DNA of 64,000 nt from Aquisediminimonas profunda (lineage in GTDB: Bacteria; Pseudomonadota; Alphaproteobacteria; Sphingomonadales; Sphingomonadaceae): contig NZ_CP080327.1 in assembly GCF_019443285.1 (NCBI RefSeq), positions 62,001 to 126,000 on the forward strand. Direction: 5' to 3'. The notes under the pieces are model-generated. The model was not told the origin of the DNA and did not search any database. It saw nothing but the letters and a program-made list of their open reading frames with translations. Positions 1-8,257 of this stretch are shown piece after piece. Both the position numbers and the translations under genes were made by a program. The stretch's first letter is position 1, and every line of letters starts with the position of its first letter.

Positions 1-837
1 CACGAAGCGATTGGCGATCAGCTCACATGCGTCTTCGTCGATCATGGCCTGATGCGGCTGGGCGAAGCCGAACAGGTCGTCAGTCTGTTCCGCGAACATT
101 ACGGCATCAAGCTTGTCCATGTGGACGCCGAAGCCCGATTCATGATGGGCCTTGCCGGGCTCACAGACCCCGAAGCGAAACGCAAGTTCATCGGCGGCGA
201 GTTCATCAAGGTCTTTGAAGAAGAAGCTGCCAAAATTGGCGGGGCCGATTTTCTAGCCCAGGGAACGCTCTACCCCGATGTGATTGAAAGCGTGAGCTTC
301 ACCGGCGGGCCATCGGTGACGATCAAGAGCCACCACAATGTTGGCGGACTGCCCGAGCGGATGAACATGCAATTGGTGGAGCCGCTTCGCGAGCTCTTCA
401 AGGATGAGGTCCGCGCATTGGGCCGTGAACTGGGCCTGCCCGATATTTTTGTCGGCAGGCATCCCTTCCCCGGCCCCGGCCTCGCCATTCGCATCCCCGG
501 CGAGGTGACCAAGGATCGCTGCGATATTCTCCGACTCGCTGATGCCGTCTATCTCGACGAAATCCGCAAGGCAGGACTCTACGACGAAATCTGGCAAGCC
601 TTCGCAGTGCTTCTGCCGGTGCGCACCGTCGGCGTGATGGGCGACTATCGGACTTATGATTATGTCTGCGCACTGCGCGCCGTTACCTCGACTGACGGAA
701 TGACGGCGGACGTCTATCCGTTCGAAAGCGCCTTCCTTTCGCGCGTAGCCACGCGGATTGTGAACGAAGTCAAGGGCATCAACCGGGTTGTCTATGATTA
801 TACGTCCAAGCCGCCCGGCACCATCGAATGGGAATAA
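1..837 (+). CDS. guaA: GMP synthase (glutamine-hydrolysing), C-terminal part
   Basis: GMP synthase amidates XMP to GMP with ATP and glutamine, the last step of de novo guanine nucleotide synthesis in the cytosol. The frame is open from base 1, so only the last 278 codons are present; the glutamine amidotransferase domain and the ATP-binding P-loop lie outside the window. What remains is the end of the ATP-pyrophosphatase domain and the dimerisation domain: [10 protein letters not shown] from in-window residue 88, then [24 protein letters not shown] and the invariant C-terminal TIEWE. The stop TAA is followed at once by TAG. A RidA-family gene starts 11 bases downstream on the same strand, so co-transcription is likely. 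Confidence 0.97.
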   Translation, partial: HEAIGDQLTCVFVDHGLMRLGEAEQVVSLFREHYGIKLVHVDAEARFMMGLAGLTDPEAKRKFIGGEFIKVFEEEAAKIGGADFLAQGTLYPDVIESVSFTGGPSVTIKSHHNVGGLPERMNMQLVEPLRELFKDEVRALGRELGLPDIFVGRHPFPGPGLAIRIPGEVTKDRCDILRLADAVYLDEIRKAGLYDEIWQAFAVLLPVRTVGVMGDYRTYDYVCALRAVTSTDGMTADVYPFESAFLSRVATRIVNEVKGINRVVYDYTSKPPGTIEWE

Positions 838-848
838 TAGGGTAAGCT

Positions 849-1232
849 ATGGCGCGCGCACTCATTTCCTCAGGTTCTCCTTTCGAGACACTGGCCGGAT
901 ATTCAAGAGCAGTGGTCGACGGCGACTGGTGCTGGGTCGCCGGTTCGACGGGGTATGATCCCGTCACGCGGGTCATGCCTGACGATGTTGCAACTCAGGC
1001 CGCGAATGCCCTCAAGACCATCGAAGCGGCGCTTGCTGAAGGCGGCTTCGCTCTGGCGGACACGGTGCGCGTCACCTACTATATCACTGACCCAGCCTTC
1101 TGGGACGAAATGGTGCCAGTGATCGGTTCCGCTTTCGGCCCCATCAGGCCCGCTGCAACCTGCCTTGTGTGCCAGCTCATAAAGCCTGAAATGAAAATAG
1201 AAATCGAAGTCACTGCAAAGAGGCGCCGATGA
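849..1232 (+). CDS. RidA/YjgF/UK114 family protein
   Basis: Small cytosolic RidA-superfamily protein of 127 residues, the usual size. RidA proteins hydrolyse reactive enamine/imine intermediates released by PLP enzymes; other subgroups have other substrates, so the substrate here is not fixed. Seen: an N-terminal segment GSPFETLAGYSRAVVDGDW, and the C-terminal signature with the conserved Arg in GPIRPAATC followed by PEMKIEIEVTA. The start sits 11 bases after guaA, and the stop overlaps the next start in an ATGA arrangement, pointing to a guaA-ridA-arsC-like-GDPD transcript. Confidence 0.9.
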   Translation: MARALISSGSPFETLAGYSRAVVDGDWCWVAGSTGYDPVTRVMPDDVATQAANALKTIEAALAEGGFALADTVRVTYYITDPAFWDEMVPVIGSAFGPIRPAATCLVCQLIKPEMKIEIEVTAKRRR

Positions 1233-1576
1233 GCATTGCATTTTATGGCATTCCCAATTGCGATACCGTCAAAAAGGCGCGGAATTGGCTTGATGCGAAA
1301 GGGCTTGCTTACAGTTTCCATGACTACAAGAAGGAGGGTGCTGACGCCACAAAACTTGCTGCCTGGTCGAGGCAGGCAGGCTGGGACGTGCTCCTCAATC
1401 GCGTAGGCACGACGTTCAAGAAATTGCCGGAGAGCGACAAGACCGGCCTCGATGAAGCCAAGGCCATCGCACTGATGCTGGCATCCCCATCGATGATCAA
1501 AAGACCAGTCGTCGAACATCCTGGCGGTTTGCTTGTTGGCTTCAAGCCCGAGCAATGGGAGGCTGTTCTTGGCTGA
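1229..1576 (+). CDS. ArsC/Spx-fold reductase (YffB-like)
   Basis: A 115-residue thioredoxin-fold protein of the ArsC/Spx/YffB family. Seen: the N-terminal active-site-like loop GIPNCDTVKKAR (about residues 7-18) with one cysteine, and the C-terminal IKRPVVEHPGG segment carrying the family arginine. Classical glutaredoxin-coupled arsenate reductases share these features, but the YffB subgroup is thought to be a glutathione-dependent thiol reductase of unknown substrate. The true arsenate reductase of this window is more likely the one in the ars operon at 63.3 kb. The start overlaps the RidA stop by four bases and the 3' end overlaps the next gene slightly. Confidence 0.85.
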   Translation: MSIAFYGIPNCDTVKKARNWLDAKGLAYSFHDYKKEGADATKLAAWSRQAGWDVLLNRVGTTFKKLPESDKTGLDEAKAIALMLASPSMIKRPVVEHPGGLLVGFKPEQWEAVLG

Positions 1577-2561
1577 CCACCCGATCCTCATCGCGCACCG
1601 CGGCGCATCGGGGGAGCGGCCAGAACACACGATTGCATCCTACACGCTTGCCATCGAGCAAGGCGCCGATTTCATCGAGCCGGACCTGGTGCTGACAAAA
1701 GACGGCATATTGGTCGCGCGGCATGAGAACGAGATTTCGACCACCACCGATGTTGCAGACCACCCCGAGTTCGCATCGCGCAAGGCAACAAAAGTGATTG
1801 ACGGGCACAGCGTCAAAGGCTGGTTCACTGAAGACTTCACGCTTGCCGAGTTGAAGACACTGCGCGCCAGAGAAAGGCTGCCCAAGCTTCGTCCCGCAAA
1901 TACCGCCTACGACGGCCAGTTCACGATCCCGACGTTCGATGAAATCATCGCGCTCGCCTTGGCGAAATCGAAAGAGACCGGACGGGATATCGGCCTTTAT
2001 CCCGAAACCAAGCATCCGAGCTATTTTGCCTCGATCGGCCTGCCCCATGAAGGCCCGCTGCTCGCCGCACTCGAAGGGGCGGGATACACCGAGAAGGGCG
2101 ATCCTGTCTTCATCCAGTCGTTCGAGGTCGGGAACCTGATTGCGCTTTCTTCAAAGACCGGGTTGCGCCTGATCCAGTTGGTCGATGCGGACGGCGGCCC
2201 TGCAGACAGGCCGGAAACCACCTATGCCGAGATACTTGCCGACGAAGGACTGAAATCCGTCGCACGCTATGCCGCCGGCATCGGTCCGGCAAAGGACCTG
2301 ATCATCCGCCGGACCTTGCTCGGCGCTCTGGATGGTTCAACCGGGCTTGTCGCAAGATGCCATTCGGCAGGCCTTGAGGTTCACCCCTGGACTTTCCGCG
2401 CCGAAAACTATTTTCTGCCGTTGGGGCTCAGGAAGGGCATCAATCCCCGCAGCGCGGGCGACCTTGCCGAAGAGGTGAGGCTGTTCCTGGCGGAAGGAAT
2501 CGACGGACTGTTCTGCGATTTTCCGGGAATTGCGCGCGCGGTGATTGACAAGAGTTTCTAG
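1569..2561 (+). CDS. Glycerophosphodiester phosphodiesterase, GlpQ-like
   Basis: Hydrolyses deacylated phospholipid glycerophosphodiesters to glycerol-3-phosphate and an alcohol. Seen: the family opening IAHRGASGERPEHT with catalytic His10, Arg11 and Glu19, then the acidic FIEPDLVLTKDG and a His at VARHE, and a C-terminal GIDGLFCDFPGIA. I chose the TTG at 1569 because a GGGAGG ribosome-binding site ends six bases before it; this gives 330 residues and an eight-base overlap with the preceding gene. An upstream ATG in the same frame at 1533 would overlap that gene by 44 bases with no such site. No signal peptide is evident from the TTG start, which is unusual for periplasmic GlpQ and suggests a cytosolic enzyme. 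Confidence 0.88.
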   Translation: MADHPILIAHRGASGERPEHTIASYTLAIEQGADFIEPDLVLTKDGILVARHENEISTTTDVADHPEFASRKATKVIDGHSVKGWFTEDFTLAELKTLRARERLPKLRPANTAYDGQFTIPTFDEIIALALAKSKETGRDIGLYPETKHPSYFASIGLPHEGPLLAALEGAGYTEKGDPVFIQSFEVGNLIALSSKTGLRLIQLVDADGGPADRPETTYAEILADEGLKSVARYAAGIGPAKDLIIRRTLLGALDGSTGLVARCHSAGLEVHPWTFRAENYFLPLGLRKGINPRSAGDLAEEVRLFLAEGIDGLFCDFPGIARAVIDKSF

Positions 2562-3325
2562 CCGCGCGCGCACTGTGCCGTCGAGATTGCGTGGCGGTCG
2601 AGAAATGACGCGATTGCGGCGAGCGCATCCGCGCTCGCTGTCGAATCAAAATCTCCGGGTGTCTTTCCAGTCGGATTGTCGACAGGATGCGCAACATCGA
2701 AGCGATGCCGTGCTCCCGGATACAAACGCACTTCAAATTCGGCCTGTGTCGGCACGCGCCCAGTGACCAAGGACTGCAAGGATGACGCTGGTGCAATGCC
2801 ATCGGCATCGCCCTGCAGGGCAATTACGGGCAGACGCTGTCGCCAGGGACGCTCCTGCGACCGTACGGAAGGATAATAGGCAACCGCGCCCTTGAAGCCT
2901 TGGCTGCTGCCTTCTTCCGCAGTCGCAAGCGTCAACGCGCCTTCCGCCCCGCGCGACCAGCCGATGGCAACGCCGGGGCACCGCGCGTCCATGCGCTGCT
3001 GTTCCCGGGCGTCTGCCAGTGCGTCGCGAACAATTGCGGCGATCTTCTGTCCCGTCTTGCCTTTGGCGTCGGGCACTTGCGACGCCGCATTGGCATAGTC
3101 GACCACGAGGGCATCAATGCCACGGGCATTGAGCCAATGCGCCAGATCCCAATACTGGTTGCCCGGTGCAAGTTTTCCCAGTCCCTCGGCACGGGGCAAC
3201 AGAACGGCCCAGGCGCGCGGTGTTCCGTCCGGTGCCGCCGGGAACCAGTAATAATGGTTTCGCGCCGGCGACGCAGCGGTGAGCAGGAGCAAGCCCAGGA
3301 TCAACAGGCAGCGTGCGCGGGCCAT
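2558..3325 (-). CDS. Secreted alpha/beta-hydrolase (dienelactone hydrolase-like)
   Basis: A 255-residue alpha/beta-hydrolase with an N-terminal signal sequence (positively charged MARAR, then a leucine-rich core ending near TAASPA), so probably periplasmic. Seen: nucleophile elbow GWSRG, a GDADGIAP acid-loop region, and a late histidine in [12 protein letters not shown]. The arrangement resembles dienelactone hydrolase-like proteins; the substrate is unknown. The ATG at 3325 was chosen because GGAGAG lies six bases upstream and because the signal peptide begins there. The 3' end overlaps the convergent GDPD gene by four bases, and the 5' end faces the glutaryl-CoA dehydrogenase gene across a 76-base divergent gap. 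Confidence 0.8.
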   Translation of the reverse strand: MARARCLLILGLLLLTAASPARNHYYWFPAAPDGTPRAWAVLLPRAEGLGKLAPGNQYWDLAHWLNARGIDALVVDYANAASQVPDAKGKTGQKIAAIVRDALADAREQQRMDARCPGVAIGWSRGAEGALTLATAEEGSSQGFKGAVAYYPSVRSQERPWRQRLPVIALQGDADGIAPASSLQSLVTGRVPTQAEFEVRLYPGARHRFDVAHPVDNPTGKTPGDFDSTASADALAAIASFLDRHAISTAQCARG

Positions 3326-3401
3326 GTGCGACTCTCCACTTCTATACAGCACCATATTGCCCCGGTTGTCCCGTGTTGCCAATTGTGCCAATGCGCGCGG
3401 C

Positions 3402-4583
3402 ATGGCTAAATTTACACCTTTCCGCTGGGACGATCCCTTCAATCTCGATGCACAACTGACCGAAGATGAGCGGCTCGTGCGCGATACCGCAGAAGCCTAT
3501 GCACAGGAAAAGCTTCTTCCGCGCGTAGTTTCCGCAACGCTTCAAGAGCGGTTTGACCGCGAGATCATGAACGAACTGGGTGAGCTTGGCCTGCTTGGCG
3601 CGACAATCGAAGGCTATGGCTGCGCCGGGGTGAGCCATGTCGCCTATGGCTTGATCAGTCGCGCCGTAGAGCGCGTGGATTCAGGCTATCGGTCTGCCAT
3701 GTCGGTGCAGTCGAGTCTCGTGATGCACCCGATTCATGCCTATGGTTCTGAAGAGCAGCGCCAAAAATACCTCCCCCGCCTGGCAACCGGAGAGATTGTG
3801 GGCTGTTTCGGACTGACAGAGCCCGATGCCGGGTCCGATCCTGCCAGCATGAAAACCCGCGCCAAGGCTGTTCCGGGAGGCTACAGCGTTAGCGGCGCAA
3901 AGATGTGGATCACCAACTCACCGATCGCCGACATTGCCATTGTGTGGGCGAAGGACGAAGGCGGGATCATCCGTGGCTTCATCGTCGAACGCGGATCAGA
4001 AGGTTTTTCGACGCCGAAGATCGAAGGCAAGATGAGCCTGCGGGCATCGATCACAGGCGAGATCGTTCTCGACAATGTATTCGTGCCGGAAGAAAATCTC
4101 CTTCCCAACGTGCAAGGATTGTCGGGGCCGTTCGGGTGCCTCAACAAGGCGCGCTATGGCATTGCCTGGGGCGCAATGGGCGCTGCGGAAGACTGCTTCC
4201 ACAGAGCGCGGCAATACCAGCTTGACCGCAAGCAATTCGGCCGACCACTGGCTGCAAACCAGATTCCGCAGCTCAAGATGGCAAACATGCAGACCGAGAT
4301 TGCCCTTGGGCTTCAGGCCGCCATCACTGTTGGCCGGGCGATCGACGCGGATGCATGGTCTCCGGAAATGGTCAGCCTCATCAAGAGGAACAATTGCGGC
4401 AAGGCGCTCGACATCGCGCGGATTGCTCGCGACATGCACGGCGGCAACGGCATTTCTGCCGAATACCATGTCATTCGCCACGCGATAAATCTTGAAACGG
4501 TCAACACATACGAAGGCACGCATGACGTCCATGCCCTCATACTTGGCCGCGCGATTACCGGTATCCAGGCCTTTTCGGCATAA
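3402..4583 (+). CDS. gcdH: Glutaryl-CoA dehydrogenase (acyl-CoA dehydrogenase family)
   Basis: FAD-dependent cytosolic enzyme of 393 residues that oxidises and decarboxylates glutaryl-CoA to crotonyl-CoA in lysine/tryptophan and glutarate breakdown. Seen: FAD-binding [14 protein letters not shown] and [12 protein letters not shown], the [12 protein letters not shown] segment, and the base in [13 protein letters not shown] (Glu371), in the position typical of glutaryl-CoA dehydrogenases; [15 protein letters not shown] is also characteristic of that subfamily. Length and N-terminal [13 protein letters not shown] fit the family. The ATG at 3402 begins the conserved sequence; upstream in-frame codons belong to the divergent promoter gap. 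Confidence 0.92.
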   Translation: MAKFTPFRWDDPFNLDAQLTEDERLVRDTAEAYAQEKLLPRVVSATLQERFDREIMNELGELGLLGATIEGYGCAGVSHVAYGLISRAVERVDSGYRSAMSVQSSLVMHPIHAYGSEEQRQKYLPRLATGEIVGCFGLTEPDAGSDPASMKTRAKAVPGGYSVSGAKMWITNSPIADIAIVWAKDEGGIIRGFIVERGSEGFSTPKIEGKMSLRASITGEIVLDNVFVPEENLLPNVQGLSGPFGCLNKARYGIAWGAMGAAEDCFHRARQYQLDRKQFGRPLAANQIPQLKMANMQTEIALGLQAAITVGRAIDADAWSPEMVSLIKRNNCGKALDIARIARDMHGGNGISAEYHVIRHAINLETVNTYEGTHDVHALILGRAITGIQAFSA

Positions 4584-4643
4584 TTATCCATCAGGGCATG
4601 GTTGGTCAGGTCTTGGCTGGGGCGTTTCAGGCAGGAGGTTGAT

Positions 4644-5015
4644 GTGCGTTTCGTGATGCGTTCCAAGATCCACAACGCGACAGTAACCGAGGCAAACCTT
4701 GCCTATATCGGCAGCGTCACCATTGATTTGGACCTATGTGACCGGGTGGGCCTTTGGGCGAACGAGAAAGTTCTGATTGTGTCGAACACATCAGGCGCTC
4801 GGCTGGAAACCTATGTGATCGCCGGACCGCGGGGATCCGGTGCTATAGAAATCAATGGCGCAGCCGCTCATTTGATATCGAAGGGTGAGCAGGTGATTAT
4901 CATGGGCTTCGAAATGACCGACGTTCCCATTCCTCCGAAGGTCATTCTTGTTGACGCGCACAACCGGTATGTAAGGGACCTGACCGATACGGCCTCAACG
5001 ACGCTTTCAGACTGA
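4644..5015 (+). CDS. panD: Aspartate 1-decarboxylase
   Basis: Pyruvoyl-dependent enzyme that makes beta-alanine from aspartate for pantothenate and CoA synthesis. The proenzyme cleaves itself at Gly-Ser, and YIGS (Gly23-Ser24 from this start) is present in the right place after KIHNATVTEANL. Further family features are the NTSGARLETYVIAGPRGSG stretch and NGAAAHL. I chose the GTG at 4644 because AGGAGG ends five bases before it; this gives 123 residues, the normal length. An in-frame ATG follows four codons later and a longer upstream reading is not conserved. Confidence 0.93.
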   Translation: MRFVMRSKIHNATVTEANLAYIGSVTIDLDLCDRVGLWANEKVLIVSNTSGARLETYVIAGPRGSGAIEINGAAAHLISKGEQVIIMGFEMTDVPIPPKVILVDAHNRYVRDLTDTASTTLSD

Positions 5016-5051
5016 TTGCAATTTCTGCAATCACGATTGCATGTAACACGT

Positions 5052-5080
5052 TTGCATTTTCTTAGCACTTGCAGCATAAG
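5052..5080 (+). promoter_or_regulatory. Candidate sigma-70-type promoter for the 27-codon ORF
   Basis: TTGCAT (5052-5057) and CATAAG (5075-5080) are separated by 17 bases, placing a start of transcription near 5087, about 50 bases before the small ORF at 5137. The surrounding stretch 5016-5110 is markedly richer in A/T than the flanking coding DNA and contains three closely spaced copies of a TTGCAA/ATTGCA-like word. This is pattern matching only. Confidence 0.35.
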
Positions 5081-5136
5081 TTGCTCATCGAAACGGAATT
5101 GTCCGTTTTGAAGAAAGCAAGTGAAAGGAACTTCGC

Positions 5137-5220
5137 ATGTCTATTGCGTTGCGGTCCGCGAGCCTTGCTGTCGCACTTGGGGCACAGTTTCTTCTGGTGG
5201 CCTTCGTCGTCGGCGCCTGA
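5137..5220 (+). CDS. Small hydrophobic peptide, 27 residues
   Basis: An ATG-to-TGA frame of 27 codons with an AAAGGA ribosome-binding site seven bases upstream. The product has a short polar start (MSIALRSAS) followed by an uninterrupted hydrophobic run of about 17 residues ending VVGA, enough for one membrane segment. A candidate promoter lies upstream and a strong hairpin lies 26 bases after the stop, so it looks like an independent small transcription unit rather than spacer. It could be a small inner-membrane protein, or a leader peptide acting on rplY. No family is recognised. Confidence 0.45.
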   Translation: MSIALRSASLAVALGAQFLLVAFVVGA

Positions 5221-5245
5221 TCGGCTCGCCAAACCTCCCAGACAA

Positions 5246-5277
5246 GGGCCCGTCGGCTTCCAGCCGGCGGGCCCTTT
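5246..5277 (+). terminator. Rho-independent terminator after the small ORF
   Basis: A 13-base-pair stem (5246-5258 with 5262-5274, one G-T pair) made mainly of G and C is followed by TTT. It separates the 27-codon ORF from rplY. The T run is short, so read-through into rplY is possible. Confidence 0.6.
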
Positions 5278-5384
5278 CAGTTGCAGCCTTGCGTATCGGG
5301 GCTTTTCCCCCTAAGGGCGCCCTCTTCCCGTCCATGGTCATCCCTGGAGGCGTGGTCGGGATTGTTACCAACTGGAGATAACAT

Positions 5385-6002
5385 ATGAGCGATCTGCTGA
5401 CACTGTCGGCCGATGCGCGCGAACGGGCTGGCAAGGGAGCCTCCCGAGTTCTGCGTCGCGAAGGCCGCGTACCCGCCGTCATTTACGGCAACAAGGAAGC
5501 CCCGCAGGGCGTCCATGTCGAAGAAAAGGCGCTGATGAAAGCGCTGATGACCGGCCATTTTTTCAATTCTGTCGTGATGATCGATGTCGGCGGCAAGCCG
5601 GTGCGCACCATCCCGAAGGATGTGCAATTCCATCCGGTTACGGAACGTCCGCTTCATGCCGATTTCCTGCGCATTTCGGAGCATGCGACGATCCATGTCG
5701 AAGTGCCGGTTCACTTTACGGATGAAACCCTCTCACCGGGTATCAAGCGCGGCGGTGTGCTCAACATTGTCCGTCACGAACTCGAGCTGATCTGTGATGC
5801 AGCCAACATTCCAGAAGAGGTCGAAATTTCGTTGAATGGCCTTGATGTCGGCGATTCGATCCACATTTCGCAGGTCAACCTTCCGGCTGGCGCCACGAGC
5901 GCTATCACGGATCGTGACTTCACGATTGCAACAGTCGTTGCGCCGTCAGGCCTGAAATCGGCCGAAGGCGATACGACCAAGACCGAAGGCGACGGGGAGT
6001 AA
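5385..6002 (+). CDS. rplY: 50S ribosomal protein L25/general stress protein Ctc
   Basis: Long form of bL25 (205 residues) that binds 5S rRNA in the central protuberance of the large subunit. Seen: the L25 domain with [33 protein letters not shown] and [18 protein letters not shown], then the C-terminal TL5/Ctc beta domain ([17 protein letters not shown] and [14 protein letters not shown]). The acidic tail [12 protein letters not shown] is typical of alphaproteobacterial forms. A GGAGAT site lies upstream of the ATG. pth follows 27 bases later and then ychF, the usual rplY-pth-ychF order in this class. Confidence 0.96.
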   Translation: MSDLLTLSADARERAGKGASRVLRREGRVPAVIYGNKEAPQGVHVEEKALMKALMTGHFFNSVVMIDVGGKPVRTIPKDVQFHPVTERPLHADFLRISEHATIHVEVPVHFTDETLSPGIKRGGVLNIVRHELELICDAANIPEEVEISLNGLDVGDSIHISQVNLPAGATSAITDRDFTIATVVAPSGLKSAEGDTTKTEGDGE

Positions 6003-6029
6003 TCCCCGGCGCCATTCCCGGACGCGCTG

Positions 6030-6605
6030 ATGCAAATCTGGGCAGGCCTTGGCAATCCGGGCGCATCCTATGCCATGCACCGGCACAATATCGGATTCAT
6101 GGCCGCCGACGTTCTGGCGGACATGTATCGTTTCGGCCCCTGGAAACTGCGTTTTCAGGGGCTGACGTCCGAGGGACGGATCGGGGATGAGAAGATCCTC
6201 CTTCTCAAGCCACAAACGTTCATGAACGAAAGTGGGCGAAGCGTGGGAGAAGCGATGCGCTTCTTCAAGCTTGAGCCCGGTGACGTCACCACATTCTATG
6301 ATGAGCTCGATCTCGATCCCTTTCGGGTGAAGGTGAAGACCGGAGGCGGCACAGCCGGGCACAATGGCATTCGGTCGATCGACGCCCATATTGGCGCAGA
6401 CTTCCGTCGCGTGCGCTTGGGCATTGGCCATCCCGGGCACAAGGAACGGGTTACGGGCCATGTGCTTGGAAACTTTGCAAAATCCGAAATTGATGCCTTG
6501 GCCTCCATGCTCGGCGCAGTCGCAGCGGAAGCGCCCTGGCTGGCCAAAGGCGATGACGCGCGTTTCATGAGCGAAGTCGCGCTGAGACTTCAGGAACAGG
6601 AATAA
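6030..6605 (+). CDS. pth: Peptidyl-tRNA hydrolase
   Basis: Releases tRNA from peptidyl-tRNAs dropped by stalled ribosomes; essential and cytosolic. The 191-residue protein shows the invariant Asn9 in GLGNPG, the catalytic His19 in RHNIGF, the substrate-binding LLKPQTFMNESGRSV with its Asn, and DELDLDPFRVKVKTGGGTAGHNG. Every expected catalytic residue is present. It lies between rplY and ychF with short gaps (27 and 3 bases), so a common transcript is likely. Confidence 0.97.
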   Translation: MQIWAGLGNPGASYAMHRHNIGFMAADVLADMYRFGPWKLRFQGLTSEGRIGDEKILLLKPQTFMNESGRSVGEAMRFFKLEPGDVTTFYDELDLDPFRVKVKTGGGTAGHNGIRSIDAHIGADFRRVRLGIGHPGHKERVTGHVLGNFAKSEIDALASMLGAVAAEAPWLAKGDDARFMSEVALRLQEQE

Positions 6606-6608
6606 GAA

Positions 6609-7709
6609 ATGGGTTTTCGTTGCGGAATTGTCGGGCTGCCAAATGTTGGCAAATCGACACTGTTTAATGCGCTCACCGAGACTGCTGCGGCGCAGGCAGC
6701 GAATTATCCCTTCTGCACAATCGAACCGAACATCGGGAACGTTGCGGTGCCCGATCCGCGCATGGCGGCCCTTGCAGCAATTGCAGGCAGCGCGAAGATC
6801 ATCGAGACACAGCTTGGCTTCGTCGACATCGCCGGTCTGGTTCGCGGCGCGAGCAAGGGCGAAGGTCTGGGCAACCAGTTCCTCGCCAACATCCGTGAAG
6901 TCGATGCAATCGTTCATGTCCTGCGCTGTTTCGAGAATGACGATATCCAGCATGTCGACAACAGGATCGATCCGATTTCAGACGCGGAAACCGTCGAGAC
7001 CGAACTGATGCTGGCCGATCTGGAAAGTCTCGAAAAGCGTGTTCCCGCCTTTCAGAAAAAGGCCGCGCAGGGAGACAAGGACGCAAAAATTGCGGCCTCC
7101 GTACTTGGGCAAGCGCTTGAACTTCTGCGCGAAGGCAAGCCGGCGCGACTGACGGTTCCAAAGGATGAGGAAGAACGCCGAACGCTTGACCTTGCGCAGT
7201 TGCTGACATCAAAGCCGGTGCTTTACGTGTGCAATGTCGATGAGGCCTCCGCGGCAAATGGCAACGCGCTGTCCGCCCGCGTGTTTGAGAAGGCCAAGGC
7301 CGAAGGCGCGGAGGCGGTAGTGGTCTCTGCGGCTATCGAGGCAGAAATCGTCACCATGCCTCCCGAAGATCGTGGCGAGTTCCTGGCCGATCTGGGACTG
7401 TCCGAGACGGGCCTGACTCGCGTTATTCGGGCAGGCTATGCGCTGCTCCATCTCATCACCTTCTTCACCTGCGGCCCGAAGGAAACTCGCGCCTGGACTG
7501 TAACCAAGGGATCAAAGGCGCCACAGGCTGCGGGAGTGATCCACACGGACTTCGAACGCGGGTTCATCCGTGCCGAAACAATTGCCTATGACGACTACAT
7601 TGCCTGCAAGGGAGAGGCCGGAGCCCGCGACGCGGGCAAGCTGCGCTCGGAAGGCAAGGAGTATGTCGTGCAGGATGGGGACGTGCTGCTGTTCCGGTTC
7701 AATGTGTGA
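6609..7709 (+). CDS. ychF: Redox-regulated ATPase YchF
   Basis: Obg-related P-loop protein of 366 residues that associates with ribosomes and acts in stress and translation control. Seen: G1 motif GLPNVGKST (residues 9-17), the G3-region DIAGLVRGASKGEGLG, and the G4 position as NVDE rather than NKxD, which is the change that gives YchF its preference for ATP over GTP. The C-terminal TGS domain carries TFFTCGPKETRAWT and VQDGDVLLFRFNV. It starts three bases after pth. Confidence 0.97.
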   Translation: MGFRCGIVGLPNVGKSTLFNALTETAAAQAANYPFCTIEPNIGNVAVPDPRMAALAAIAGSAKIIETQLGFVDIAGLVRGASKGEGLGNQFLANIREVDAIVHVLRCFENDDIQHVDNRIDPISDAETVETELMLADLESLEKRVPAFQKKAAQGDKDAKIAASVLGQALELLREGKPARLTVPKDEEERRTLDLAQLLTSKPVLYVCNVDEASAANGNALSARVFEKAKAEGAEAVVVSAAIEAEIVTMPPEDRGEFLADLGLSETGLTRVIRAGYALLHLITFFTCGPKETRAWTVTKGSKAPQAAGVIHTDFERGFIRAETIAYDDYIACKGEAGARDAGKLRSEGKEYVVQDGDVLLFRFNV

Positions 7710-7745
7710 ATCGCTTGCCACTGCGCTGCAATCGATCTCGCCTGC

Positions 7746-7759
7746 TTGATCTGCATCAA
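7746..7759 (+). promoter_or_regulatory. FNR/FixK-type box upstream of the truncated haemoglobin gene
   Basis: TTGATCTGCATCAA is a perfect match to the symmetric consensus TTGAT-N4-ATCAA bound by FNR/FixK/Anr-type CRP-family regulators. It lies 36 bases after the ychF stop and its right edge is 53 bases upstream of the haemoglobin ATG. With activation from about -41.5 the transcript would start near 7794 and leave a short leader with the AAGGAG site. Which regulator binds cannot be read from the window. Confidence 0.65.
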
Positions 7760-7812
7760 TGCTCTGGCTGGCGCTGGCGTGCAATGCGAGCGTCGGGAAG
7801 GAGTGGACACAT

Positions 7813-8214
7813 ATGGCCAACAGCAAACCAAATGCCGAATCGCCGTTTGAACGCATTGGCGGGCGGGTACGTCTGGCGAGGGTCGTCGACCGGTTCTATA
7901 CCTTGATGGATCAGGATCCGGCCTATGCCGCGCTCCGCCACATGCACGCTGCGGATCTGACGCCGATGCGCGCTTCCCTGACCGATTTTCTGACCGCATG
8001 GATGGGAGGGCCAAGGGACTGGTTCGAGCAACGGCCCGGAGCTTGCGTCATGTCTGCGCATGCCCGGCTTGGCGTGACCCGTGAAACTGCTGATCAGTGG
8101 GTTTCCGCCATGTCACGCGCTTTGCGCGAAACAGTCAGCGATGCACCGCTTGTCGAGGCCATGCTCGGGGCGCTTACGCAAATGTCGCGCGGGATGTCAC
8201 GCGCTTCCGCATAA
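7813..8214 (+). CDS. Group II truncated haemoglobin
   Basis: A 133-residue 2-on-2 globin; such proteins bind oxygen and nitric oxide and often help in NO detoxification or oxygen handling in the cytosol. Seen: GGRVRLARVVDRFYTLMDQDP with Tyr29 at the B10 position, the proximal histidine His83 in MSAHARLGV, and Trp96 (the G8 tryptophan usual in group II). The ATG at 7813 is preceded by AAGGAG. A perfect FNR/FixK box lies upstream, consistent with low-oxygen or NO control. Most haem-pocket family positions are only moderately conserved, so group assignment is less sure than the globin call. Confidence 0.85.
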   Translation: MANSKPNAESPFERIGGRVRLARVVDRFYTLMDQDPAYAALRHMHAADLTPMRASLTDFLTAWMGGPRDWFEQRPGACVMSAHARLGVTRETADQWVSAMSRALRETVSDAPLVEAMLGALTQMSRGMSRASA

Positions 8215-8222
8215 GGCAGGCA

Positions 8223-8246
8223 AGAGACGGCCATCGGGCCGCCTCT
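8223..8246. terminator. Hairpin between convergent genes
   Basis: An imperfect GC-rich inverted repeat (AGAG-A-CGGCC paired with GGCCG-C-CTCT, loop ATCG) sits in the 43-base gap between the globin gene and the convergent lipoprotein gene. No T run follows on either side, so it may stop transcription weakly in both directions. Confidence 0.35.
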
Positions 8247-8257
8247 GCCACTCATCG

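Noticed and set aside
5126-5150. GGAAC...CGTT pair over the start of the 27-codon ORF as a stress promoter
   Set aside because: Spacing is 15 rather than 16-18 and it lies across the start codon.
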